Assembly: GCA_036873135.1 (NCBI GenBank)
Contig: JAPTYO010000010.1
Coordinates: 6,548,634-6,612,633, forward strand
Source of the DNA: Clarkia xantiana subsp. parviflora
Lineage: Eukaryota > Streptophyta > Magnoliopsida > Myrtales > Onagraceae
DNA length: 64,000 nucleotides
Direction of reading: 5' to 3'
The position numbers were made by a program, and so were the translations under genes. The notes beneath the pieces were generated by a model that was not told the origin of the DNA, ran no database searches, and saw nothing but the letters and a program-made list of their open reading frames with translations. Positions 32,983 to 44,640 of the stretch are shown here, in pieces; the stretch's first letter is position 1, and each line of letters opens with the position of its first letter.

Positions 32983-33700
32983 CCTTCCATGGTGATTGCT
33001 GGAATAGAGTAAATTTCACGATAGATAAGGTGGTGGCAACTTATCCTTTTTTTTCGTGGGTGTTTTGGTTGCAGATATATGTGTTCCTTGACCGCTAAGT
33101 GGTAAGTAATTCAATAGTTAAGATTTCTGGACTTCTAATATTTTTAGCTTTGGAGTTAAGATTCAGTTCGACTTATAACTTCTTACATTAGTTTCAAAGA
33201 TAACATATGACCATTTTCAAGCATTAATATAATTTTCACATTTTAAAGTTTGGATCAAGTGTTTGAAGTTCTTTTATAAATTACGTATGTTATGATCAAT
33301 TTTGATAGTATGTTTCTGTTAGATATTTTGATATAAGATTTAGATCGGAAATGTGATACAAGAAACATATTTTATGAAGTTCAACCTATGTATGTGACTC
33401 TGTGCTCATAACTCTAGCTAAGATATGAACCCTTACGAGGGCCCCTCTGACGTATACATACGAATATCGTTCGCTTCTGACTAACCCAACAAATACATAT
33501 GAACTTCTTATCCTTCTAATGAGGGTTAAGCATTGGACCGACCCAGTGGCATATCTGAGACCTGCATCCTTTCAATAACGGTTAAACATTGAAACATCCT
33601 TTCATATTCTGCAGCAAACATTTAATAACTAGAATCTCCTTCAAATTTCTCAAGGGTACAACACTGATGACATGAGTTTGCAGAAGAATGAAATCAAAGG
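32983..33700. other. Intergenic, no gene recognised
   Basis: AT-rich to 33370, then a more balanced stretch (33400-33610: aacccttacgagggcccctc, cgttcgcttctgactaaccc, atgagggttaagcattgg), which may be a decayed transposon or coding relic. Nothing specific is recognised. Confidence 0.35.
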
Positions 33701-34640
33701 CACGGCAGTAATTTTTCAAATATATTTATTAACTTGAGTACCTGACCATCCAATATTAGAGCTTTAAAATTTCAAAAAGGGACAAAATTGGAGAGCCGAG
33801 AGAGGAAAACGAGCCAGCATCTCCAACGCGAATTAACAGAAATTTGTAATTATCACAAGAATATCAAACCAAAACAACATTAGATCTTAATTATCTGTAA
33901 AATATGTAACTTGAAACAGAAATGTTCAAAGTTCAAACATAAACAAGTTTAACAATATAAGTATTAAGTAACTAAACAAAGATTCATATGTGAATGAAGA
34001 TACTATCACAGAAAACTGAGTTTAGCTTGAGCCGAGGGGCATTGGAGGCGCATCATATTTTTCAGCAATTTATGCTCTCCACTTTCACTTGGACAGAGTT
34101 TAGAAAGTTTGGCAGCTTTGATTGTCATCTTCTGTAATGCTGGTGAACTCGAAAGCAAAATCCCCATAAATCCCGTTTCTAGTACGCTGTCACCTATTCC
34201 GGTTAACGATACTAAATTTAGATGTGCAAATGTACAGGGTGAATCGTATATTTCATCATCTACTTCATCATTATGATCCACCTCCTCTGCAGCCTACAAA
34301 AAGAGCTGGAGGAAAGCTTAGTGTCATTTCATAGCAAAAGGGCTTATTAAGCTTTTTCAGCTAATCAACCATCCCACTAAGCTATAATCAACTGGTAATA
34401 CTAAAGAGCAAAAGTGACAATAGCAATCATGATTATTGTTTTAGTATTCAGAATAGAATCTAACTATAAAGAAATGTACCCAAAGTTTGAGTTGTTTAAG
34501 ATTTGGAGAACTCCTTAGTAAACAGAGAATAAATAACATTTCCTTCCCAATCTTTAAGTTTACACCAGTGATGTAGAGGTTCTTCAGTACAAGAAGTGGC
34601 TCTGGTAAAACGGCTGGCACCTATTCAACAGACAAGTACT
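33700..34640 (-). pseudogene. F-box/FBD gene copy C, 3' exons
   Basis: The terminal exon (about 34310 to 34006, minus) reads EIYDSPCTFAHLNLVSLTGI, GDSVLETGFMGILLSSSPAL and QKMTIKAAKLSKLCPSESGE, the FBD-like tail. It is more complete than in copy A. The preceding exon (34640 to about 34480) aligns with the LRR/FBD exon of copy B. The intron upstream of that exon contains CACTA element 2, so the 5' half of the gene lies at 40.5-41.3 kb. About 300 bp of 3' flank is shared with copy B. Confidence 0.7.
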
Positions 34641-34965
34641 GAAGGATGAATACAAACGAAAGAAACTTAATAAGTGTGACACTACAAGAAAACACCCTCA
34701 ATTAAAACGAAATTTGAGACGAGGTGTTTTCCCGTGTCAAATCAGCACGGATTTTGGGTCGAATCTGACACGTCTCGTCATTTGACACGGCAGTTGCGAC
34801 GGGTTTTGTCCTCGTCTCAAATTGACACGACCTTGAAGACGGGTCTGACACGTCTACGATAACACGGCCTTACCTCGTCGCAAATTCGTAATATGAACAG
34901 TATTTAACACGCCCCTTGACTCGATTTATACTCGATCCAAATATATGCTGTTTTATTAAAAGGTG

Positions 34966-35051
34966 AAATTGCCATCTGAGTTTCGAACCCGTGACCTGCA
35001 ATAATGAGTACAGTCCGCGCGCAGTACCACTAGGCTAACAGGTTCTGTCTA
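34966..35051 (-). other. tRNA-like (pol III promoter-like) segment
   Basis: On the minus strand a good A box (gttagcctagtggta, 35039-35025) is followed by a good B box (cacgggttcgaaactc, near 34991-34976) at tRNA-like spacing. Between them is actgcgcgcggactgtac. I could not fold a full cloverleaf with a clear acceptor stem, so I call it tRNA-derived and not a tRNA gene. The B-box region is shared with CACTA element 1. Confidence 0.55.
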
Positions 35052-35159
35052 AATTGTGTGGCAATTCATTTAATATATACATAATTGTTCGTAAATCATT
35101 CCTTAGACCATAAAAGACTATAAAAAATATATAAGAAAAAGAAGTAATAAAAATGTTTA

Positions 35160-36828
35160 AAATACAAAATATTTACCATAAACCACTATACCATAAATCA
35201 CAATCTCATAAACCATATATATCAATAAACCCTAAATAGATATATCATAAATCAATACACCGTAAATCATAAACTAATATACTTTAAACCGTAACTAATA
35301 CCCTTAAACATATATACTATAAATCACCATACCTTAAATCACAATACCATAAACCACTTGATCCTAAAATACGCATCTATATTTACAAAATTACCTTAAA
35401 ACACACATTTAGAATCTCATATTAATTTTAATAATTTATAACAATATGATGTTAATTTATATTTTTAACCTTAATTTTAAAGGTAAAAACGTTTATTGTT
35501 GTAATACATGACACACATTTTAATTTAATTAAATCTTATTTAATTTATAATTAATTTATTGTTCTTTAGTTTGACATTATTACATCACATTTTCTTTTAT
35601 CCATATTTTCCATTTATTTTAGTGTAATATACTTATCTTAAAAATAAATACATAATAAGGTCTTTTATTTTTCGAAACATAATAAGGACTTAATATTGCA
35701 TTTCATATCAATAATTAATTGAGTGTATTAACTCCGTACGCGCATTCTACATTTGAAAATGAAATTAATATTGCATTCATAAACCATAAACTTCTTGACT
35801 TAAAATACACATTTAGAATCTCATATTAATTTTAGTAAATGGTAACAATATGATGATAATTTCTCCGAATACTTAATCATTTTACCCTAAATCACGATAT
35901 TCAAAACCATAAACAATTATACCCTAAAGTACTATACCCTAAACCACTATGCTCTAAATCACCATACCCTAAATCAATATATCATATCTCACAAGCCTCT
36001 ATACTCTAAACCATAAATCACAATACCTTAAACCACCATACCTTAAATCACGATACCCTATATCACTATATCATAAACAATAAACTATTATACCTTAAAC
36101 CATAACCCAATATCCTAAACCGCTATACTCTAAATCATCATAACCTAAATCACAAACCACTATACCTTAAACCATAAATCCATATTCTAAACCACTATAC
36201 CCTAAATCACTATACCCTAATTACTATTTTCCAACCTAATTTTAAAGGTGATACACATTTATTGTTGTAATAGATGACACATTTAATTTAATTAGCTCAT
36301 ATTTATTTCAGAATTAACTTATTATTCTTTAATTTGACACATAAATCATAAATCACCATACCATAAATCATTATATCCTAAATTACTATGTCATAAACCA
36401 TAAACTACTTTTCCTTAAACCATAACCTAATACCCTAAACAACTATACCCTAAATCACTATAGTCTAATTAATATTTTCCAACTTAATTTTAAATATGAT
36501 ACACGTTTATTGTTGTAATAGATGACACACTTTTTATTTAATTAACTCGTATTTATTTCATAAATAACTTATTATTCTTTAATTTAACAGTATTACATCA
36601 CTTTTTCATTGATCCATATTTTCATTTATTTTAATGGAATAGACTTATCTTAAAAATAAATACATAATAAAGACTTAATGTTGCGTTTCATATCACTAAT
36701 CAATACCTTAAACCACCATACCATAAATCATTATACCCTAAATCACTATATCATAAACCATAAACTACTATTTCTTAAACCATAATCAAATACCCTAAAT
36801 AACTATACCCTAAATCAGTATACCCTAA
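35160..36828. repeat. Degenerate ccctaaatcac-type repeat zone
   Basis: Dozens of copies of words such as actataccctaaatcac, accataaatca and accctaaacc recur with irregular spacing. Longer units of about 300 bp also repeat inside the zone: ttaattttaaaggtgatacacatttattgttgtaatag-type blocks occur near 35460, 36240, 36485 and 37240. The same words occur in CACTA element 1. No coding frame survives. Confidence 0.75.
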
Positions 36829-37224
36829 GAGCATCCACAATGGTATTCCTTAAACATGTGTTTTACATATTGTTTACGTAAAATGTATAAAAACGTGCTA
36901 CACTGGTTTTATATAGCATTCCTTAAAAATGGAACCCACCTACTTTTACGTAATATATTCCTTAAATTTAATGAATGCACTATGTATTACGTAACTAATA
37001 TTTAATTATAAATTAATTTATTTTATAATTAATGCTAATATTTTATTGGTGGTTGTTGGAAAATTTAATAATAAAATATATTTAAGTAATATGTTTAAGT
37101 AATACGATTGCAGAGAAAATCTTATTTACGAGTATCTTAACTTTACGTATTACTTAAAGTGTACATAAATGTCTATGTGGCAGTTTTAAAGAATACAATT
37201 TATGTAAAATCATTGTGGATGCTC
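36829..37224. mobile_element. Tourist-like MITE nested in CACTA element 2, 396 bp
   Basis: The inverted termini are gagcatccacaatgg at the left and cattgtggatgctc at the right. The TAA duplication is at 36826-36828 and 37225-37227. Inner arms repeat taaacatgtgttttac/acgtaa-type words. This fits PIF/Harbinger-derived MITEs. Confidence 0.85.
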
Positions 37225-38100
37225 TAATTAAACAATTTCAACTTAATTTTAAAGGTGATAAACATTTATTGTTGTAATAGATGACACATATTTTATTCAA
37301 TTAACTCATATTTTTTCATAATTAACTTATACTGTAATTTAACATTATTACATCACTTTTTTCATTGATCCATATTGTCATTTATTTTAACGCAATAGAC
37401 TTATCTTAAAAATAAGTACATAACAAAGACTAAATGTTAGATTTCATACACTAATAAATATAGTGTATTAATTCCATGTGTATATTTTACATTTAAAAAT
37501 GAAATTCATATTGAGAAAAAATCAAATATTATTATAGACAAAAGAAACTAATAGGGTAAAATATGTAACATGTTTGACCATAATTGCAAAAGATATAACA
37601 TGTTTCGTGATAGATGTAACACGTTTCGTTTTATTTGTTTTAGATCAAGTCTGTTAAATATGACTAACGGAAAATGATGTGCCGGATGGAAAGATGACAT
37701 GGAAAATTAATAATTATTATTATTCTTAAAAAAATGTTAAACCCCTTAAAATAAATAAATAAAATAGGGAAAATGTATTAAAAAAACATGAGGTTCTTTA
37801 AAAAAACATGAGATTTTTTTTTAAAAAAATATTAATTAACTTAAACTGCAAATAATAATAATAGTAATAATAATAATATATTAATAATTAAAAAATTGTA
37901 AAAAAAATCATCTAAAAATGATAAAAAAAAAAAAAAGAATTTTTAAAAATAGTACCAAAATTATAACTATGTAAATAATATTTTAAGCAAACATATATAA
38001 CATCATTTTTATACTTTTCCCAAACTAATATTATGAACTTAATAAAATAATAATAATAAATAAATAAATTAGTAAAAGGAAAAACTGGCGCCAAGTTAGT
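37225..38100. other. CACTA element 2, AT-rich non-coding part
   Basis: Continues the internal repeat zone to about 37500, then aataataataat low-complexity DNA (37850-38070). No gene. Confidence 0.6.
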
Positions 38101-38324
38101 TTCTCAAAATTTCCAAAATTTCAAACTTACACAACCCTAGCTAGCAGCCGCTTCTTCTAATCTCGCCCACTCCCCTTTTCTACATCGCAGCCCCCCAGCC
38201 ACCCCAATTTTTTCTCCCTAGCATCCTTCCAACTCCTTCATTCCTGAGAAAGGAGACCCGCGCCCACACGGCGCCAACCCGCGCCCACCCGTCGCCAAAA
38301 GAGCCAGTGAGTGCCACACTACAA

Positions 38325-38925
38325 ATGCTTACCAGAAAGGAGAACCTATGCCGATTGGTCGGCCGGCACCGCCACTTCCTTCCTCATTGCCATTCAATTC
38401 TCTCTTATGCTCCTTCGATTCAGGTAAATTGCCCTCACCTTTCTCTCGAATTTGTTTTGGTTATGATCCTACAATTCTTGGGATTCCCTTGCTGTAGAGT
38501 TGTTCAAACCTGAGCAGCTCTTCAAGTGGAAAATCTGGAATCTCGTTATTTGAGATGGATTATCGGAAATCAAAGTGAACGATGAATAAAAGAATGAACT
38601 TGCTTCGAAAGAATCAGACTGGGCTATTTGTCCTGTTTGTGGCTCAAGAGTCCATGGAAACGATTGCATGATCAACTCTCATCCGGGTACCCATATTTTA
38701 GCTTAGTTTGCTCTGTAATTCTAAAAAACCAAGCCATTTCAGATTGTATCTGTGGCATGTATGCTAAAGCTTCTTATTGGTGATGGACAGATACATGCCT
38801 AACTAGGGGAAACCAGAGGAAATTGTCACAACGCACACTTCTACAGTTAAATTTCAGCCCTCGACCAAAAAATCAGGCATTTTCTTCAACAAAAAGGAGT
38901 CTTCTGCCATAAAATTATGCTAAAT
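38325..38925 (+). pseudogene. Captured FAN1-like nuclease 5' exons
   Basis: Exon 1 (38325-38423) starts MLTRKENLCRLVGRHRHFLP and ends at a cag|gtaaat donor; plant FAN1 homologues start in this style. Exon 2 (38498-38686) ends with ICPVCGSRVHGNDCMINSH, which resembles the UBZ-type zinc finger of FAN1. The final His/Cys pair of the finger is cut off by the exon end, and a TGA and frameshift lie upstream (near 38570). Exon 3 (38791-38920) reads TRGNQRKLSQRTLLQLNF before a stop. FAN1 is a structure-specific nuclease for crosslink repair; its nuclease domain is absent. I infer capture by CACTA element 2 followed by decay. Confidence 0.6.
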
Positions 38926-40100
38926 TCCATCGATTGTCTTTTATGATGAAATATTAGATTGCTTACATATTTGTTTGCTTCTTTTCCCCCATCAGTTTAG
39001 ACTGTAGATTACGATAAAGTGAGATCTGTTTTTTGTGTTCGTGGGAAAATATGTTATTGAGAACGAATATGTGAAGGTATGGCACTACCATTTCAGCCAA
39101 TTCTTTTATCGATTCTGAACTCTATGGTTAATTACAGGAAGTGAATATTCTTTGTAGATTGGTGCATTTCATACTTTAGAATTTGAGCTGCAGCGGCCTT
39201 CTGTATTGAGAAAGGTTTGCTTCTTCTCATTATGTGGCTTCATATTGCTTCTTTTACTTTTTTTAATCTTTATATTAATGCTTTATCAATCAACTGATCT
39301 TTGATTTGCTAACTACAATTTATGACAGGATTTGTGGGATTCCATGGCTCTAGATGTGCTTCACCAAGTTTTTGGTGTGTCATCAAACTTTCTCTTACAC
39401 CTAATGCTTAGTAGCTACTAAGTCTGCTGGTCTTAACTCCCGAAACATTCATGGCACCAGTAATGTCATTTTTATGGTTGTTTGATCTTAAAATCTTATG
39501 TTGGTTTTGGTTGAGGTTCTCTTAGGATCATGATGCAGCACACTCACGATTTTCTTGTGAATACGTCTAAGAATAGCATGTAATGAAAGTTGAGTGCTGG
39601 TGCTGGTGTTGGTGATAGTGATTTCTTTGTAGACTTGGTAAGCTAATTTTCTTCAGTTTTAATAATATATACTCTTAATTGGTATATATATTCTTAATTG
39701 CAGGTTTATTCCACTTAGGAGTGGAGATATGCTATGGAATGCTTTTGTGGGGATATGCTATGGAAAGCATTTTGCATTAGTCTTTTTTTTACTAGTTTTA
39801 GGTCACATTATATATGTTTTGCTCTTTATTTGTACTTGTTTGTATATTTGAATGTACATTAAATAACTTGATTGAGAATATATTATTATATTTATTCAAA
39901 ATTCTAGCAAATGAAATATGATACAATAATAATTTATTTGCATTAAATAAAATGGGCGGATTGGAGTGGAGACTAATTCTTTTATTCTAATATATATATT
40001 TAGAGTGCAGATTTTTCCTTCTAAAAGTATCTTATTGAGACAAATTATTTGATCTTAGTATACATAATTAGAGTCAAGAATGTTGATTCTAAAAATGTTT
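38926..40100. other. CACTA element 2, further exon-like pieces
   Basis: Possible exons with splice-like edges lie at 39159-39212 (IGAFHTLEFELQRPSVLRK) and 39329-39375 (DLWDSMALDVLHQVFG). I cannot tell whether they belong to the FAN1-like source or to a second gene. The rest is intron-like T-rich DNA. gagatatgctatggaa repeats at 39725 and 39757. Confidence 0.35.
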
Positions 40101-40411
40101 TACTGAATCAAATTCATTCGTTAATAAACAACGAAATCGGTGTATAAATGGCGTGTGCAAGGTCGTATCTAATGGCGTGTAGGTGTGGAAACGATTTTGA
40201 CAAGAGCTTGACACGGGGTATACTGACACATGTCTGCAACGATTTTGACACGAGCTACAGTAATAGGCACGACCTACCCGTGTCAAAAAAAATTTCACAC
40301 TCGATTACTAATAACGAGGTCAGGTCGTGCCTAACCCGTTTCTAACACGTTTGCACACGTATTTGAAACGAAGTAGCCCGTGTCAATTGACCATGCTCTC
40401 TTGTAGTGTGA

Positions 40412-40456
40412 ATGTGAATTGAGATGAAACAGATAGTATGGAATATCGCGGCAGAT

Positions 40457-40489
<33 letters not shown>

Positions 40490-41281
40490 GAAACATACCT
40501 CTAGTATGTCACCATACAATTTGAGAGTTTCAACAATTTGGAGAGGAGCAAAAACTTCAATAACTTAATAGATTGTGCATATCCTATCTTGTTGTCATGG
40601 AACTCTATGTGGAATGAGGGAGAGCAAAATGTAGAGTTAAATCTATCACCAAAACCAAACCCTATTAATGAACCATCAAAGCAGAAATGTTTAAGCTTCG
40701 GTGCCACATAGTTGAACGAATAGAAGCAAAATGAGATCAGTGTTAAATCCTCTAGAACATCGCTGCCTGATATGAGCTTCTCTAGCATTGTACCAATATC
40801 ATTTGATGTAACAGATCGAAGATACAATATCTTCAGATTTTTTAATCCTCTAAATGTAGGAGAAACATTGACAGTACAGTAGGAGAGCCTTAAAGAAGTC
40901 AAACCCTCCCAATAAAATAGACTGGACGGTACCTTATAACTTGGCCCAATTACGTAGAAATCAAGAATTAGCTCGGTCATGGAGGCCTTAGAAAGGTGAC
41001 GAATCCAGGTATCAATGTCAGCGTTGTCTATGGCATTGTTGCATATATGAGAAAGCATAAACTTCTGTACATGACCTGAGTTAAGCAATAGAATTCTGTA
41101 AATAATTTTCACCAACCGGCTGATGCGCCATCAAAAGCCAGCCTGGAAATAGTAGTCCATTTGAATCTCCAGTTTCTTGACAAAATGCTAGTTCTGACCG
41201 CATCCGAATTGGCAGAATCGAGAGAATTTTGTCGATCAAGGGTTCTGGCAAATGGCTGATTTTGTCCAATGCTTGATCCAT
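40412..41281 (-). pseudogene. F-box/FBD gene copy C, F-box and LRR exons
   Basis: From ATG 41281 the minus strand reads MDQALDKISHLPEPLIDKIL then SILPIR, a clear F-box. Copy C lacks one base here (catccg near 41203, against catcccg in copy B), so the F-box loses frame immediately after PIR. The LRR-type exon (about 41115-40500) is open for roughly 200 codons (IDTWIRHLSKASMTELILDF, LTSLRLSYCTVNVSPTFRGL, LKNLKILYLRSVTSNDIGTM) and ends with TAG at 40501, one base before a gtatgt donor. The following intron holds a (TA)n run and then CACTA element 2. The frameshift argues for a pseudogene even if the intron could be spliced. Confidence 0.7.
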
Positions 41282-41471
41282 TTTCCTTTTTCTCCGGGGA
41301 AAGCCCTTTATCAATTTGATAGCCATCTATGTTCCTATAGTGCAGTTCTTAAATAATAAAAAATGAAGAGTTGGAGTTTAATAATGACGTTGTTGAAAGT
41401 CGAAACGTTTAGATTTTCTTGAAAAATGAAACGATAATAAGCAGAAGAAATTGGAGGAAAAAAATAGATAA
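41282..41471. other. Upstream region of F-box copy C
   Basis: The DNA upstream of the F-box start is similar to that of copy B (gaaacgtttagattttcttg here against gaaatgtttagatgttcttg at 13906), so the duplication includes promoter DNA. No TATA box stands out with confidence. Confidence 0.45.
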
Positions 41472-41480
41472 TGCATGCAC

Positions 41481-41621
41481 CAATAAAGATTCAAACTGTG
41501 AAATTTGCTATGAAATTTCTCTAGAAAGTATGAAAGAGAAAATGCTACAGCAAATTCTATTGGTTCCTTGGTGGGCCCTATAACACTTTCTAAAGAAATT
41601 TCACAGTTTCTAGCACTACTC
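41481..41621. mobile_element. Small foldback MITE upstream of F-box copy C, 141 bp
   Basis: Inner arms pair well (aaactgtgaaattt at the left, aaatttcacagttt at the right; ctctagaaag against ctttctaaag). The 9-bp tgcatgcac is present on both sides (41472-41480 and 41622-41630). The equivalent place upstream of copy B (gatgatgcatgcatgaactg, about 13965) has a single copy, an empty site. The outermost bases pair poorly, so the superfamily is uncertain; nine bases suggest Mutator-like or hAT-like. Confidence 0.7.
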
Positions 41622-41630
41622 TGCATGCAC

Positions 41631-42024
41631 TGAAGCTAATTATCACGACGGTCTGTCTTCTATTATATCGTTTCAGTTCTCGAGGGTCTTTCTAATTTAG
41701 TTTTTATTCTCTACTATTCAGTGAAGCATGCCGCTTCTGGTGCAACGAATGTGAAATTCTTGTGTAAGAATTGCACGAATATGAAAAATATCCCACTCTT
41801 TGGAGGTCTTTTTTTAAAATCCTAAAAATAACTTTAGAATGGTGAGAACTAAAACAATCCCATCCGATTAGCATTTGCGGAATCTAGGAAACTTAGAAAC
41901 ATCATTATCCTCTCCAAGTAATGTTTGAACCAAAACATCTTGATAGAATAGAAGAAGTTCCTTTCGTGCAATTCTCTAGTTAAATTCAGCAATATTTTTT
42001 TTTTTGGCTGGGAAATGCTGAACC
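41631..42024. other. Intergenic, no gene recognised
   Basis: Ordinary AT-rich DNA between the MITE and the solo LTR. Nothing is supportable. Confidence 0.4.
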
Positions 42025-42029
42025 GATTG

Positions 42030-42482
42030 TGTTGAAGTAAATCTGATTTTCCAATCAAGGATTCATCTCAAAAGAAATTACTAAAGATTAATAGAAGAAG
42101 GTTGCAGAGAAACCAAAGTGAAAGAACAAAAGAAACTTCATTAACCAACTTAACTTGAGTTACAAGACAACTTACTTAAATACTAAGTTACACCAAATAA
42201 CTGTCACAACTTACTTAAATACTAAGTTACACCAAATAACTGTCAATGATAACTACCAAGGTCATCCATAAGTGCCCCTAATATCTAATAAATAATACCA
42301 ACAAGTTAAACTAACTTGTCCTATTCGAACATGTCAGAAAACTAACTTAAACTAAACTACTTGAACTCCAAGTAATCATGCTTGCTCGACAAACTGTGCT
42401 GATACTGCTGTTGGTACTGCTTGCTTCTGGTCTGGCTGATCTCCTTCCTTTTCATCAAGCCATCATTAAACTTCTCCTAACA
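42030..42482. repeat. Solo LTR, 453 bp
   Basis: Starts tgttgaag and ends ctcctaaca, with GATTG on each side (42025-42029 and 42483-42487), a 5-bp target duplication. No second LTR or internal domain is adjacent, so this is a solo LTR left by recombination between two LTRs. A 38-39-bp direct duplication (aacttacttaaatactaagt and on) lies at about 42170-42246. Orientation is unclear; the minus strand reads more like a promoter plus pyrimidine-rich leader. Confidence 0.75.
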
Positions 42483-42487
42483 GATTG

Positions 42488-44098
42488 ACGCCATTACGAT
42501 CACCCGAGAACAATTGCACAAGCAGAGGTCAGCTTGAGAGTAAGTCATCAACCACAGTATCAGAGATGATTAGTGATATGATTATTCCTTCGAGTTGATG
42601 AATCTCCAATCAGCTCGATGTAGCGGATCATTTCTTGTTTATGTTGGGGGTATGTCGAAGACGCCACAAACGGGGATGGATAATCCATTCGATAAGTAGG
42701 GAACGCTACAAGGGAAACTTTGATAAGTTTGAGAGTTCTCAAAGAAGTAAAAGAAGAAAATTACATCACAAAAACTGAATTCCAACTTGATTATTTCGGC
42801 TTTTAAAAGACTGCAAACTAACCCTAATGACACCTAGAATTGACTAAAAGAAAACCTAATGGACTTATCTAATGAGGATTGGTGTTTTTCAGCTCATTAG
42901 ACCCTTAAATAACCTAATCAAACTAATACAAATAATTAACCCATAGGAAAACGTCCAGCACATAAGTTCAACTAATTTACTTCAACAAACTAAAAACATT
43001 GAATAGAAATAACACAAGTCTTGGGAGTATATTTTTTTTTTATCTTCTTGTTTTATTTATTTGTCATTTTTCAACTCATGTTCGCTTTGGGCTGTTCACA
43101 TCAATTAGGGACCTCTATCCTTATATATCTAGCTAGACTTAGTTTTTGATAACCTGGACTTTTATGTGTGAAAATAGCATGCTAACTTCGGCTCATGTTG
43201 TATAAATAACAAATCTTCTCGAAATCTTCTTATTAATTTTTAGAACATGATTTGTAGCATGTGTGATAGATATGATTACTAAAAGCCCATTAATTAAACC
43301 ATTGAAAATAACTACATGGTTACAGGTATACATAAATATATTACATGGATAGATCTGGTTGCAGAGGATCTATTGACAGTCGGACAATGAACAAAAGATG
43401 AGACTTTTTCTAGTATCATGATGTATCTGCTTTAGTTGATCCATACCTCCTTAGGACATCCCCAAAACAAAACAAAATAAACGCCATTCTTGTTGATGTA
43501 CCTTCAATATATAAAAGATCTATTACAAAACTCCGATTTATTACTGAAAAAAATGAAATTCATTATACTATCTTGACTTGGAGATCAAGATAGTCTAGAT
43601 ATTGTCAGTGAATGGTGTCATTAGATTTTGGGATTGAGTTCGACTCAGTTTCATTTCTTAAAACTGATTATATATAGATCAATAATATCTTGATGGGTTG
43701 GATCTTGTTGCTATTTAATCTCCAATAGATGGGGATCTGGAATCAGAGTTCCTTTTTAGTCGGATAAATTTTGTTATCAACAGCTGAAATATGATCTTTG
43801 CTACAGAATAACGTACAATCTCAAAGTTAAAAAGGGAATTATTAATCCCATAGTATCTTTACTAATAAGTTCTTGAAAGGCTAAACAATTTGGTTCACAT
43901 TCACAGGTTACGTTCACATTCATCAGTTTGTAAAGCACAACAGTAAACTTTTAGACAAACATTAGTAAACAAACAACCCCCATACATATAGTAAATTTAA
44001 AACTGCGCGAAAGCAACTAGTAAATACTAAGTTAGGATTACAAGAGAGATATATACATGTCTAAAATAACTATGTGCCATCTTTGAATACATTCCTTA
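42488..44098. other. Intergenic, no gene recognised
   Basis: No domain is recognised on either strand. The block 42490-42680 has balanced composition (cattacgatcacccgagaac; gatgaatctccaatcagctc) and could be a decayed transposon. 43574-43651 repeats a segment at 10996-11075. Confidence 0.4.
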
Positions 44099-44107
44099 TA
44101 AACTGAA

Positions 44108-44640
44108 GGGTTAATAACTAAAAAACTGTCCAAAGTTTACCCTATGTTAAAATTAGGTGTCTGAAGTTTGAAATGTTAAAATGGACTGTCCCGAGTTTCA
44201 TTTTTGTTGAAATTTGGTGTCTCGGTGTGATTACTTTAGAGAAGTCAATTCCGACGAAACTGTCTGTCAAATTCGAGCTCTCATACACACTCCCTGCTCG
44301 TCATCTTATCGGGACCGTTACCTAAAAAGTTGGTCACATCCGGGCAAGCAAATCTCGCTCTATTGTCCTTGGAAAAAGGCTCCACGCCACTCTTCTAGAA
44401 ACTTTTTTTTTAATGTTCAATTTTTAGGTGAAATTTGACGATTTTGTAAAAAGTAAAGAGTGATGGATTATGAGTGGGTTGGTGGGTTGATGGAAATGAT
44501 TGAATGGAGATGAAAAGACGCACAAAGACACCAAATTTCAACAAAAATGAAACTTGGGACAGTCCATTTTAACATTTCAAACTTCAGACACCTAATTTTA
44601 ACATAGGGTAAACCTTGGACAGTTTTTTAGTTATTAACCC
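44108..44640. mobile_element. Mutator-like foldback, 533 bp
   Basis: Terminal inverted repeats of about 115 bp start gggttaataactaaaaaact and differ at only about two positions by eye. The 9-bp duplication taaactgaa is at 44099-44107 and 44641-44649. The central part is more balanced in composition and has no supportable gene. Confidence 0.9.

Larger units (their letters stand above)
34680..40408 (+). mobile_element. CACTA element 2, 5729 bp, carrying FAN1-like exons
   Basis: The 5' end is cactacaagaaaacaccctc. The 3' end, read inverted, is cactacaagagagcatggtc. The target duplication is TGA (34677-34679 and 40409-40411). Subterminal regions on both sides carry many gacacg/cgtgtc words. Inside are a tRNA-like segment, a long zone of ccctaaatcac-type repeats, a Tourist-like MITE, and FAN1-like exons. 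I see no transposase, so it is non-autonomous. It resembles CACTA element 1 in terminal sequence and internal repeats, so both belong to related families. Confidence 0.9.

Noticed and set aside
34966..35051. Functional tRNA gene
   Set aside because: A and B boxes are good, but I could not pair a full acceptor stem and no clear anticodon arm results, so I kept only a tRNA-derived call.
35160..36828. Possible interstitial telomere array because of ccctaaa words
   Set aside because: The words are embedded in longer irregular units (tataccctaaatcac) and never form consecutive ccctaaa repeats.
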